A program made the position numbers and the translations under genes. Below are positions 49,351 through 61,200 of a DNA stretch of 64,000 nt, one piece after another. The DNA comes from Patiria miniata (Eukaryota; Echinodermata; Asteroidea; Valvatida; Asterinidae), in the NCBI RefSeq assembly GCF_015706575.1, contig NW_024037056.1, positions 14,149,176 through 14,213,175 on the forward strand, read 5' to 3'. A model generated the notes under the pieces. That model had not been told where the DNA came from, ran no database searches, and was given only the letters and a program-made list of their open reading frames with translations. How positions within the stretch are numbered: position 1 is the first letter of the stretch; each line of letters starts with the position of its first letter.

Positions 49351-51589
49351 TTAACTAGGAACAACTTCAGGTTTTGGATAACCAAAAAGTTCATAATCCA
49401 GTTTATAAAGGTCCCACAGTTTAGTCAACTGTAACCTACTCAACTGCGAGAAGTACTTCTCGAAAGTCCTGCTTGAGGAGCTGTTGGTGGGTCGACTGTT
49501 TCCAGATGACAGGTAGCGGACTTTAGAAGGCACTTTGAGCAAATCCAGTACGTACTGAGCGTCATCGGAGACGGTTTCTAGGTTACCGATGACGTCATAG
49601 TCGATGGTGCACGGAGAGCAGAGTGTGTGCATCCTTTTCCAGTGATCGCTGAAGTGAATGTCTGTTTCCACCTCGGCTCGCTCCGTTGGGTGGGTGAGAT
49701 ATTCCACGAATTCTGTCCAAGTGACGTTTTCACCCGTGCTCCGATCATGGGCAGAAGGCTTCTTTTTGAACTTTGACACGATCTGCTTCCCGAAGCGATG
49801 GAACTGATGGTTGCCGCGATAGTAGTCGACGTTCTCGAACTTGTTTCGGTACACGGAGAGGGCGCGGCCGAAGGGCTCCCGGACGAAGAAAAACTTGTGG
49901 TAGTGTTTGAGACGGTGGGCCTGCTGCCCCGGAGTGTAGGAGTTCAAGAACTTCATCTGTGCCCTAAGGTGCACCTCATCTGAGGTCAGGCCTTCTACGC
50001 TCTCCTTCTCTCCGTTCAGGACCATCAGGATCCGCTTCCAGTTGCTGCAGCCGACTTTAGGCACGAAGCAGTACATGACTTTGTACTTGTCCACTACGTA
50101 GATGTGTTGCTTGGTGAATTTGGGCGGTTCCGGCTCGGCTTTGATGTCGCGACGCTCGCATGTGCCGCGCAGGACCGCCTTCCGTTTGGCCTGAACTGCT
50201 TCCTGCGTCTTGAGAAAGTCAAGCTTAGATGATTTACTGGAGTCGATCTGCTGGGGTGTCTTTTGCTGTTTTGAGAGAAATAGTAAAACTGGATGAACGA
50301 CATCATTGCTTTGTGTATCAATCACTTTTGCGAAGTGTTGGTTCTTGGGCGCATTAGGCTTCTTTTCCTCGATGTTTTGGACAGTATGCTCTATACATTC
50401 TGCTTGGGAGTGCTAGGATGGTACGAAATGATTCGCTCTCATTTCATTTGGGAATAAAGCTTGCTTTCGTAGGAGAAGAGAACAAATTGCCGTGATCTTG
50501 AAAATAATGGATAGACTAGTCTTGCTTAAACGAACAACTTGCTCCGTTAAGTAGATTTAAGCTAAGTATAACGTTGCACTGCTAGAAATTTCCATCGAAT
50601 TGCCCCAAGCCATGGTCTATCACCAAAATGTTAAAAAAAAGATTTTTAAAATACTCACAGGTTTCTTGTTTATCTCAGGTTTCTTAACTGATTTCAAGAC
50701 TTCGTTCTTCAAGACGTCATTGCTTTTGACGTTTTCCCCTAAAAGAAAAAAATGATAGCAGCATGATATGTAGCATAATCATAATCGTACAGTGTGTATA
50801 AAAAAATTGCAAACACAATATAACGTAGAGGCAGACGTAGAATGTGTAACCAACATAGCCTAGATAGTATATAGGTATGGTTTGAAAGATACGCCGTTCC
50901 ACTTTAAAATGAGATATCAACCGTCCAAATCTGATAATTTTTGACAGAGTTATGAATAATTTTCCAAGAGAGGTCAAATTGACCATGGGACCAAGTTTTC
51001 AATTGTAGACATTGGGACAAAGGTAGCCTAATTGCCTCTGTGGTGATAATTGCATGGCCTACAAAAAATGCTTTTAGCGCGTAAATACAATTCTAAACAC
51101 TTTCTTGCCTTCAGTATGTAAACGTGTTTACATGCTAAACAGTTTTAGCATGGGGTGACAGCAAGAAAGTGTTTAGAGTTGTGTATACTCGCTAAACACA
51201 TATGTTTCCTTTTGCTTTCATTATGAGCTTGGAAATCGACATCTCCAAGTTTTAACCTGTAAAAGTAATGATTACTTTCACAAAACAATGAGTGTTGCAT
51301 TTTAAAGTTAATTCCAACAATGGTTTCCGCTGAATTGAATTTTTTAAAATTGTCCCTATCACTTTGGAGCACCAAAAAATGTGTATGTCGTGGCTGTAAT
51401 ACGAGTAAAACTCATTTGTCACTGACTGGCAGAGTGAAGTATTTCTTTTTCTGATTTACCTTCCGGACTATTCTTGTAGTAGGCATAATACTCCGCGAGG
51501 AACAGAGAGCCGATCACCAGACCAGCGAGCAGGGCGACCCGGCGAATTCTCCGATCAAGTCTCGCCATCTGCTGGCCGAGGCTCACCAT
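49351..51589 (-). CDS. Golgi carbohydrate sulfotransferase (chondroitin/HNK-1 type), copy 2
   Basis: Sister of copy 1. Coding exons on the minus strand: 51589-51460, 50738-50659 and 50412-49351; 423 aa. The first exon is 130 nt, as in copy 1, and encodes a basic tail and a signal anchor (about residues 19-34, VALLAGLVIGSLFLAE). The stem, rich in Lys and Gln, is longer than in copy 1. The PAPS loop CFVPKVGCSNWKRIL (about 185-199) is not interrupted by an intron here. REPFGRALSVYRNKF (248-262) is the 3'-phosphate site and HWKRMHTLCSPC matches the family C-terminal block. Both catalytic sites look intact. A potential noncoding first exon ends at a perfect donor (acg|gtaagtatt) at 52838, with the acceptor ggtatag at about 51606. 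Confidence 0.9.
51070..51195. repeat. Inverted repeat in CHST copy 2 intron 1
   Basis: Caattctaaacactttcttg and caagaaagtgtttagagttg form the arms, with a smaller palindrome-like core (gtaaacgtgtttacatg) between. It could be a small foldback element. No target duplication is evident. Confidence 0.5.
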
Positions 51590-51689
51590 CGGTCAAAAGT
51601 CAAACCTATACCAAAAACGAAACCAGAGCGAGTGAGGAAATAAGTGTTAATCTAAAACTGTAATTTCTTCTCATTGTCTTCTCTCCACA

Positions 51690-51775
51690 GGTTTCTTCAG
51701 GCTTGCGAGCTACAGTGCCTAGGGCGCTTTTGAGGAATCCTTGGTTTCATTACCATGCAGAAATGATTAATAATC
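51690..51775 (+). repeat. 3' fragment of the SINE seen at 5.5 kb
   Basis: Shares ttgcgagctac, gtgcctagggcgctt, gaatccttggtttcattac and a taataat tail with the SINE at 5463-5762, without the tRNA-like head. Confidence 0.6.
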
Positions 51776-52256
51776 GTGAGCATTATGGGGACGGCATAAA
51801 AATAAAACTCGGCACAGAATTTATTGTGAGACTATAGAAAACAAAAATAACATCCGTTGTTTATTGCAAGCGGAAAGACGCTCATGCAGGAAATCAATGA
51901 GTTTGCAGTTAAATTCGGGTTCACTTTCAACGCGACGACACATGTTCGATTAGAGACAAATTACAAAGAAAGTTGATTTTTGTTGGTGTCAGGCCTATAG
52001 TCGAAGGCTTTGCGTGTTTAGAATAGTCGCATACAAAAGTGTCCTGGTTCCAATTTTTTTTTTACACTGGAAGCTTTTTAGTTCATCACCTTGATTGTTT
52101 GTATAGATCCTGACGAACTGAAGACATTATTTTGATAATTTTAGCTTTTTTTACTGATCGGGAGTTTTCTTATAATCAAATTCTCGGTTGACGTATTCTA
52201 CGTTTCCTTGTAAAATAAAACTTTTTCGGGTTAGAATATATGTTTCTTATCCTAGT

Positions 52257-52560
52257 TCATGGGCGTCGCGAGGGGGGGGGGCAGGATGTGGGCGTTCCCC
52301 CCCCCCGAAAAAGCATTTTTTTTAAGGGAAAAAATTAAGAAGACGAGGGGCGACGTCATTGCTGTTAATTTAATGCACATTTAACAACATGGGCATCTGC
52401 AGGGGTGTCATTCGTGTGGGGTACGCGGACAATGTCCCCGCCCGCCCTCGAAAAATTAATAAATTGAGAATATGCTAGAAAAAGTACAAGGATTTTGGGA
52501 AACAATATGCTTTTCCCTGGGCCCCTCTATAGAAAAAAAATCATGGCGACGCCGTATTTT
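52257..52560. mobile_element. Possible MITE with GGCGTCGC ends
   Basis: Starts catgggcgtcgcgagggggg and ends atcatggcgacgccgt, which are partly inverted. Runs of G and C follow the left end. The target duplication is not clear. 52561-54120 is otherwise AT-rich spacer, including the putative noncoding exon of CHST copy 2 near 52838-52990. Confidence 0.4.
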
Positions 52561-54138
52561 GAGTGATTGAAGTGCTAGTGAGTTGGGAAAATGTGTTTCA
52601 CTTTGTGACCGCGTGTTCTATAAGTTGGGGTCAAATTATATGTTTCGGTTGCTTCGTCCAATTCCGCACCGGTTGCAGGCAAATTTAACTGAATGGTTTT
52701 AACACACTTCTTCGAAGATCTACATTTGGAAATCTAATTCCAGTACTTAACACGTGTTTTATTGTCACTCAGGTAACAGCGTTGTGAATCAAGTCGTCAA
52801 TTTAGCGGAAACCAATTTTCAAAATCAAAATACTTACCGTAAATACAGCACTTTTAGTTGGAACTTAACAACAGTCGATATTTGTAGAATTTTTAACCTT
52901 TGCTCCGACCTTTATCGTGTCGGCAAACACAAAAGATTTCGCAAGAATGAAACCGTCCCGGACCGCTGAAAGGGCCGCGAACCTCCTATCCGCGTCGAAA
53001 TCTACCGCACTGTGCTATGGCAATTTCTGAGCATTCTTGGTATTACGCTGAATATTTCCAGCGGTTTAATACTAGTGTAGGCTTACATGTTGACTGACTA
53101 TGTTATCCCAATTGTAAACACTAGCGTTCCACCCATGTCATTGAACATGTTGCTGGTATGTAGTTTGGACTTATAGCCTACCTGTACAAAAAAATGCTAG
53201 CAATCTTTGAGCTAAATAATTGATCGGGACAGCGCCATGCCGTTTTGAAGAATTGTTATCGGTGTACACACTCGGTTGATTGGAGTTTAGTTTTTCCGGG
53301 TTTGCAAGTGGCACCCGTGAATCATGCACAGCGCCCTCAACGTCTAGGCTGGGCACGTGGGATGGGGAAGGGCGGGGCAGATGGTTGATGGGGGGGGATG
53401 TAGTAGGGACTACAGAATTAGTCATTGGGAAAAAAAGTAGAAAAGTGTATATGAAATTCTATATGTACATACGATCGTATCAATATTTATTGCTCTCCAT
53501 TTTTACATTATAAAAATAGGCTGGTAAAGATTATGTAAATATGGGTAAAAATTGAACAGACTGTATACAAAATGGATATCAAAAATGATTGTTTGAAATT
53601 GTGTACTTGATAATATGTGAATTTTTTGGTGGTTTAAATTGTCTTCAAAATGATTCTGCAAGTTATAGAACCTACAGAATGTGTTTAATACATAAATTTT
53701 CGTGAAGAAAGTTTTAATGTCGAAGATTGCACATTTTATTCATTTTAAAAGTTGGACTTAATATGCAGCATTGCAATCATCGTTTCAAATTTTTAATTAA
53801 GTTGATATACATAATGCTGAATACATAGGACTTGACCGTGCCCATTGGTCACTGTAGTTTTAATTTGTTGCAACAATAAGCTGATTATGCGTGAAGTGCA
53901 TCTGCCTCAAAACTGCTTCAAAACTGCGGCGTATGTCCCACGAGTCCATTTAATAAATCCTTAGTCTGTGCACCTCCTCCTACCCTAATATTAAAGAGGA
54001 TTTTCAGACAAAATGTATATAAATGCTATACTTTCTGCAATTAACCCATTGGTCTGTACCACCCAAAAGTGCCCTACTTGCTACTCATTATACCGCCCAA
54101 CCCAACCCAGCACTGTATGGTTTCATGGGTTCATCCAG

Positions 54139-54375
54139 AAGTAAATACAATTTAGTACAATGTGATACAATGTAATACAAAGTAAATACAATTTAGTACA
54201 ATGTGATACAATGTAATACAAAGTAAATACAGTTTAGCACAATGTAATACAAAGTAAATACAGTGTAGGACCATGTGATACATTGTAATACAAATTAAAT
54301 ACAGTGTAGTACCATGTGATACTTTGTAATATAATATATGTAACACAGTGTAATACAGTATGTAGTACACTACAG
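54139..54375. repeat. 40-bp minisatellite
   Basis: Five to six units of a 40-base repeat built on aagtaaatacaatttagtac and aatgtgatacaatgtaatac, increasingly degenerate to the right. Minus-strand open frames (YLLCITLYH) are translations of it. It is about 160 bases past the LDAH stop. Confidence 0.85.
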
Positions 54376-54537
54376 GTGTTTTTTTTTATTATGTAATGTG
54401 GGGCTTCATTCATGTTTGCTAAACTTGAGCTAGCCATAGAAGACGTAGCTTATCATAAAGCAAGAGTAACTGAAATTAGACACACTTTGACTGACTGCTG
54501 GGTCTTGAAGCAACTCGGGGTGCGCATCTAAGTTGTT

Positions 54538-57329
54538 TCAGCTTTTTGATGACTTGATGACTGGATGGAGCCAGTTCCACACCATATCTGCCATCAGCTC
54601 GCTCGACTCCAAGCAGAACGCGTGCTCCATGCCCCGCTTACACAACCGAATGTCGCCCTCTGGGAACAACGCTTTCATGTCGTCGTGATAGTCCACGGGA
54701 CACCAGCCGTCCGTCGCGCCGTAGTAGAACACCAGCTTGGGTAGGTGTTTGGCGACGGCGTCCAGGTCTGGTTCCACGACTTCACGCATCTCGTGCGCTG
54801 CCATGGTGAGTGAGTTGTTGGCACAGCTGGGGTTGAAGAGATTGAGGGCAGCGTGGAAGGCGCACGTTGGAACCTGACCAGACATGCAACCCAAAAACCC
54901 AATATATTTATTGAGACAATCTTTTTAAAACTGTTCCTTTGGAGATCTTATACAAGTCAGAAAATAATACTCACCTTTCTTTCTTTGAGAAACCAGGTGA
55001 CCATCCGCCACTTGACCCAATCAGACAGATAGGAGCCCAGAAAGACGACGAAGACCCCCAACCAACGGGCGTAGCAGAGGAACGGTGCCATGACAGTGCC
55101 GTTTGGTGAGGCCCACATCTTCTCGATGGTTGGGAACAGGAGGAGAGATTTGAGGATCGGGAGGGTGGGATGTCGCTGCATGATCTGGAGGATGATGTGG
55201 CAGCCTGTATGGAAGCGATGAAAATAACATCAGAGTTGTAATTACGTCACTCTCAAGTGTGAGGTTCATTTACCTCGGTGATGTTCACGAGAACCTCTGA
55301 GAACCCCAAGAGTGCCAAGATGTTGAGTTCCATGTATCACCTCAGAGCACCTCACATCTGCTTTGTTGAGGCTTCGTCTGCAGGGTATCACCTCACTGAT
55401 TTCTATGTCCATCTCAGACCTGTTTCTATGAGGTCCCTGGTATTTTTTCTCTGAGGTTCATCACCTCGTAGATCTTTACATAGTAGATCTGTTACTCTCC
55501 TAGCATCTCTTCTGCGAGGTACAATACCTAAAGACCTTCTATCAACACCTCTAGATTTGTTGAGGTTTCCAGTATCTTTTCATTGAAGTGCATTAACTCA
55601 CCCATTTTCATGTCCTTTTCACAACTGTTTCTGTGAGGTTTTGGACTTCTGTGAGGTGCATCATTCACCTCACTGATTTTCATGAGCTCCTCACATCATC
55701 TTGCGATGAGTTGCTGGTACCTCTTTGAGATTATCACCTTGCAGATCTTTGCAATGTGAATATGTTTCTCTCCTGGCACCTCTCATCATGTGAGGTACCA
55801 AACCTAAAGACTTTCTCAGCACCTCATTCACGCGACTTTCACACCTGAAGTCATACCTCACACCTCACAAAAAAAACCCATAAATGTTCCATTTCTTACC
55901 GATGGAATGGCCAATGAGCACAATCCTTTTATCTGGAGGCACAAAATCTTGGATGAAAGCTGCTTTGTGATCTATCTGGTCCTCTAAACTGTAGGTTTCT
56001 AAATGTAAAAAGAAATAGAAGTGTACTCGTGACTGTCAGAGGAACTTACACAAATATTGTGTCAAAGAGGCCTAGAGAGAGCCAAAATGCAGTCACATGA
56101 TGTAGAAGTCAAGTGATGGATCGATCACAAGTGCAGCACAAGTCCAGTCACAAGAAAATGGGGATACACAATAACAAAGGAATGCCTTGTCCCAGTTCAT
56201 TGGAATAGCTTGTGACTTGGCTTAGGACTAGAGGACTTGTTATTGACTTGTGATGACTTGTGATTGACTTGTGATTGACTTGTGATGACTTGTGACTGAC
56301 TTGTGACTGACTTGTGATGACTTGTGATTGACTTGTGACTGACTTGTGACTGACTTATGATTGACTCGTGATTGACTTGTGATGACTTATGTCTGACTTG
56401 TGATGACTGTGTCTGACTTATGACTTGTGATGACTTGTGATGACTTGTGATTGACTTGTGACTGACTTGTGATGACTTATGACTGACTTGGGACTGACTT
56501 GTGACTGACTTGTGATGACTTGTGACTGACTTGGGATTGGCTTGTGATGGACTTGTGATGACTTGTGATGACTTGTGATGACTTTTGATGACTTGTTGTC
56601 TACCTATCACAAGTACCTCAACGACAAATACTGCAAGAGAGTATAGCAGCATCAAGAAGAGAAGGTTACGATTGAGGGTAGCCATTCCTATCAATACAAT
56701 ATAACAAACGGAATGAATGAAAACAAACCTGTGTTACTGCTGTGTTCTTTGGGTAGTATGGCGTGCCCAGCATGGGATATGCCCCACACAGATGCTCTGC
56801 AACCACTAGCCTTGTACAATGTCTCCATGAAGACCTCGTAGAAATCAACAACTCCAGGGTTGCCTGAAAAATAATAACGTTTGAAAGAAAAAAGGTTATA
56901 AATACAAATCTAGGTCTAAAACTTGAAATGAACCATTCTGGAAAATGCTTCTTAATCTTTTAAACTCTGAAAGTGTTTAGAATCACAAGTTTGAAAGTTG
57001 CATTTTCCATAAAATTATGGTTGTCGAGACTAAACCTTACATTATTTACACTTAAGAAAGGACGTATTCTAGATAGCAATAGTATCAACTTTTTGTAAGT
57101 TGGAAGCGAAGATCCAGTAAGTTTAATACAGAAGGCATGCATTTACGTCGATGCTGACGGACAATGATTTTGGTTCACCTGGGATAACTAAAAACAGGAC
57201 ATCTAGAGCATTGACACTTGTTTGGTTGCCGGGGTTACGCTGCTCAACTTTCATGATACGAGTCGGGATGCCACGGACGCTGACGCAATCCGCCTTGCAG
57301 AAAACCTCATCCTTGCTCTTGGTTGCCAT
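54538..57329 (-). CDS. LDAH: Lipid droplet-associated hydrolase (LDAH)
   Basis: An alpha/beta-hydrolase of the lipid droplet surface, linked to cholesterol ester and triglyceride turnover; its exact substrate is debated. Exons on the minus strand: 57329-57179, 56863-56729, 55998-55900, 55204-54975 and 54873-54538. All joins keep frame; 316 aa (human 325). Blocks in order: VLFLVIPGNPGVVDFYEVF, VWGISHAGHAILP, IVLIGHSIG with nucleophile S127, LLLFPTIEKMWASPNGTVM, FYYGATDGWCP with D260, FPEGDIRLCKRGMEHAF with H289. These match the human order closely, so the catalytic triad appears whole. Introns hold two repeat arrays. The ATG at 57329 is the first in frame. Confidence 0.94.
55310..55850. repeat. 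Degenerate ~280-bp tandem repeat with CACCTC/GAGGT motifs
   Basis: Two long units share, in order, cacctcactgatttctatg or ctcactgattttcatga, tgagatt/tgaggttcatcacc, cagatctttacatag, ctctcctagcatctct, gaggtacaatacctaaagac and atcaacacctc. The short words cacctc and gaggt recur throughout. Within an LDAH intron. Confidence 0.6.
56100..56610 (+). repeat. CTTGTGATTGA minisatellite in an LDAH intron
   Basis: Dense units of gacttgtgattgacttgtga, gacttgtgatgacttgtgac. The same unit and same strand as in the GLUT introns, although LDAH is transcribed from the other strand. Confidence 0.92.
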
Positions 57330-58275
57330 GGCAATTGGGGTCAGTGATGCTGACCGGTGATGAGATGGCTTGTACTTGCAACAAGTCTAAAAATCCTCAA
57401 AAACTGGATCTGTAGTGATGCTGTAGAACAAGGGTTTTCCTGAAAAGTTCACTAAATTTTGCAAATTATCCAGGGATAGCAGATGCCTAGCCTAGTACTA
57501 GTACCAATATTAAAAGACAATAATTGTTTCTATTTTGAAGAAATTTTCCCTTGAATGAATTTATTGACAGACATACAGTAGCCTAAATTTGACAAGTTTG
57601 AAAATGAATGCTTTATGTAGGCCTACCTAAAACTAAAATTAGTACAACCCGTCATCAGTGTCTAAAGCTGATAAAAAAAAATTCTATTATTTTTTTTAAA
57701 GTTTTCGTCCCAGATTTAACTAGGTGAAGTACAGTTAAAACAACTGTTTTGTACACGAATCCAAACAGGGGACCTCTCAGGAATTGTCCCCTATTGATCT
57801 TGGATGCAGAAATAAACTCACATACACCCCCCCCCCCCGTCCCCGTCCCCGCCCCCACGATGGTCGCTTTCACCGCAAAAAAATGGCGGCAGCGTAGCGG
57901 TTTTTGATCAAATAATTGTATTCTTACTCATATAAATACGATCGTCGACGCTGTCTGCTCCAGTCTGGGACAACAATAAGTCACAAAGACCTTAGTCAAA
58001 TGTTCTGATGCCGAGGGACCTGGTACTATTACGTAATCTCTGTCTCAAGGCTACAAATTATTTCGGGTAAGTCACGTTACGATACGCGTGCCCAACGTGA
58101 TGCAATATAGTCGGGTTCCTTGTATAATCTGTGATTGATAACGCCGTGAATTTGGGAAACCAGACTGAGATTAAGTAACATTTTTTTTAGACCGGCGAAA
58201 TTTTGTTGTTGTCTGTGTTCCATCTGCGAATATTGTTCGGATTTTGGTGGGTTTTTTTGAGAAACAGTTGGCAAG
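57330..58275. promoter_or_regulatory. Shared promoter region of LDAH and UQCC1
   Basis: The two genes diverge from starts 947 bases apart. The segment has a GC-box-like ccccgcccccacg near 57848 and AAAATGGCGGC at 57880-57890, an excellent YY1-type motif. There is no TATA box in either direction. Sharing of one promoter is inference. Confidence 0.45.
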
Positions 58276-61200
58276 ATGTACACGGTTTGTCGAACATCAC
58301 AGATGGCGATCAGTCTGGGAGCTGCACAGATTGCTTCTCGAGGAATTCAGGTAGGCCTAATACAACTAATTTTGTTTAAAATAGCTCCATCATTTGTCCA
58401 TGGCCGGTCATCAGTGGTCATGATGGTGGTGCGTGCTGTCCGTACGGTACGGTGGCCGGCCATGCATGATGGATCATGGATGAATAAAATGTTTGGGGCA
58501 TTGGGGGGGGGGGGGGGGGGGAATTGGTGTGTTTTGCAAGTTTGGTAAATAGGGGGTGTAATTGACTGCATTTAAAAGTTATATATAGATCTGAACTCCA
58601 TTTTCTCTGGGGTTTTTTTTTTTTCAATTTGCTTTCTTACTTATTAAATCATGTTTTAAGCCTGAATTAATATTGCAAAATAAACAATTATAAAATTATT
58701 ACTGCTCGAGTGAATTTGCATAAATTGATTAACAGTGTTGTTGGAAGAATAAAAGGCACATTGCCCCTTTTACCATCCCACAATGCTTGGTAGGCTTACT
58801 GTAGCTATTGTGCAATATCATTCAAGTGATATTTTCAATATAAATGTCTATTTCATATGTTATTTTTAAAACAAATATGCTCAATTTCTCAGACATGTTG
58901 CCGCAGCTTGAGCTGTCTGACCACCCTAGCTGGCAACCAGCAACAAACAACATCAGGGCCACATGCAGATTTGACATACTCCAGATGGGCGTACCTACGG
59001 AGAGGAACACAGAGACACATCGGCACAAGTCCACAAAGTCTGGTGAGAATGAGCTGAAATAAAACCGAGAGAAGGCTGCCAAGTTGACCTAGACCCGAGT
59101 ATCTTGTTTGGGAACATTATTTCCCTACTCAGTGACTTACTCAGCCAGTGACTTAGTCAGTGACAGTCGTTTGGAGAGTCTGCCAGTCGGTGACTCAGTC
59201 AGTGTATCAGTTTATATGTAAGCCAGGGACTCTCACAGAGAAGTGGCTAAAGTCTTGAGCAGTTTTCTGAATTCCCTAGTAACCCAGATATATCTTCCTG
59301 TTAATCGCTTTTGGACAGGCTCTAGTCCGACGGAGCGCAGTAGCACTTCCCGACAGGAAACCAGGGCCTTTCAAACGTTTGATGGAACAAGCCGGCATCC
59401 CAGTGCAGATGCGCTACAACAGATTTGTAAGTTTTATTTCAAAACTCTTCAAACATCCAAAATATTGCCAAAATTTATGATTATAATAATTTAATATGGT
59501 AATAGAATATACAAGAGTACACGATTGTGCTAATTTATGGGAAAAAAAAGTTACTGTTGTTTTCTTATGTTGTTGTTTTCTTGTATTGTTGTTTACAGTT
59601 GCATTGTTGTTGTTTACTTTCAGAAAATAAGAGTTGCTGGCCTGAACCTCTACACATCGTGCGTTGACAATGTCGACTGCCAGCAATTTTTCAGAGGTAA
59701 GTTTTGCAAATGAGAAATTCCACTATTGTTTATTTTGAGTAACTTGTACTGCGCATGAAGCAACAGATATTTCATGACCATGACAAAAGAAACAACGTCA
59801 GCAAATCGACCCTCATTGAAAGTCATTTGCTTCCTGAAGTTGGAACAATTGTTGCGAAATATCCTGCCTAGGGACACGAGTTGCCAAACTTCGTTTAAAT
59901 TCAACATTGTGAAGTCATGGCCCCTTAATAAGGAAATAAGTGTGTGCTTGGTGGGTTTTAAACACTATGTTTAAGACTGGTTGGAGTCTGGATGCTGATA
60001 AATATTATAATAAATATTATTATATAGACTAAAGACCATTTTGCAGGTCGGATTGCTTTTAACCCCAGAATGATACAACAGTCAACACCATGCAAACTTT
60101 GAGCGATTTTGTTGTTGACGTTGGTGTAGCATTTATCTGACATTCTTGTAAGCTTAACTTTTTCCCTGTTTTTTTTTTCAGCGTGTGGAATGCCAGACAC
60201 TTTCTTCTCATGGTTTCTAGTCACAGAGCTTCACGTATGGTAAGATCTTGTTCCATCCAGAGAAGCTGATGCATGGAGTTTAGCAATGGCGCCCTCTATA
60301 GGTGTTACACAAGGCCAATAGTCTTGGGCTTTGCAGATTGTATCATTAAAGGCTCATCGGATTATCAAAAATCCTACTTGGATTAAGGATTGTACTGGTA
60401 CTAAACACCCCGTTAAATTATTCCGTCTGGCTTGCTGTCATTTTGAAGAAATCGAGAAATGTAAATGATTTCCAACGATCACTCAGTTGACTGATTTTTG
60501 GAAATACAGAGTGCCATTACCAAAATTGTGTTTTGGACGAAATCGAAAAAGATGGACGAAAAAATCGCATTACATATCGCGTATTTTTGAACACATGGTC
60601 ATTTGCGTCTTTCCGCGCAACAAAGTTGTTGCGACAAAATAGTGTGTGTGTAAATGGGCCTTTAAAGTACGACTGTTGGTTTCTATTGAAGGATGTGTTT
60701 GGTGCGTTTGAAGCAAGAAGGGCAGGAAGGCAAATACATGGTGCACTACCTGATCATGTCCATGTGGCATGATATACAAGAGAGAGGGCGAGTCATGGGG
60801 GTGAGTATTAGGGTGGGGGAGAGGGTAGGGGAGAGGGTGACAGAAGGGGTGGGGGAGGCATTGATTGAGCTGAAAGAAAGGAGAGAGGGCGGGTCATGGG
60901 GGTGAGTATTGGGGTGGGGGAGGGGGTAGGGGAGAGGGTGACGGAAGGGGTGGGGGAGGGCATTGGTTGAGCTGAAAGAAAGGAAATCCGTTGAACAATC
61001 TTGATGTACATCTTGCACAATGTCTAAAATGAGAAAAAAAAAATTAGTCAGACGAAGATCTATTGGTTAGAGTTTGTGACTTGAACAAAGGTCAGGGGTT
61101 CGAATCCAGCTGCTGGCCACATGTTGTATCCTTGGGCAAGCCACTTCACCCCCACTTGCCTCTCTCCACCCCTGGAGTATAAATGGGTACCGGCATTAGC

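Noticed and set aside
54152-54437. Minus-strand frames rich in YLLCITLYH
   Set aside because: They are translations of the 40-bp minisatellite.
56197-56694. 155-165-codon minus-strand frame rich in SQVSHKS
   Set aside because: The C-terminal part is minisatellite; the N-terminal MIGMATLNRN part reads through intron next to an LDAH exon in the wrong frame.
61056-61130. Working tRNA gene
   Set aside because: A and B boxes are present but the sequence continues into a dispersed 280-bp body shared with two other loci, so it is a SINE.
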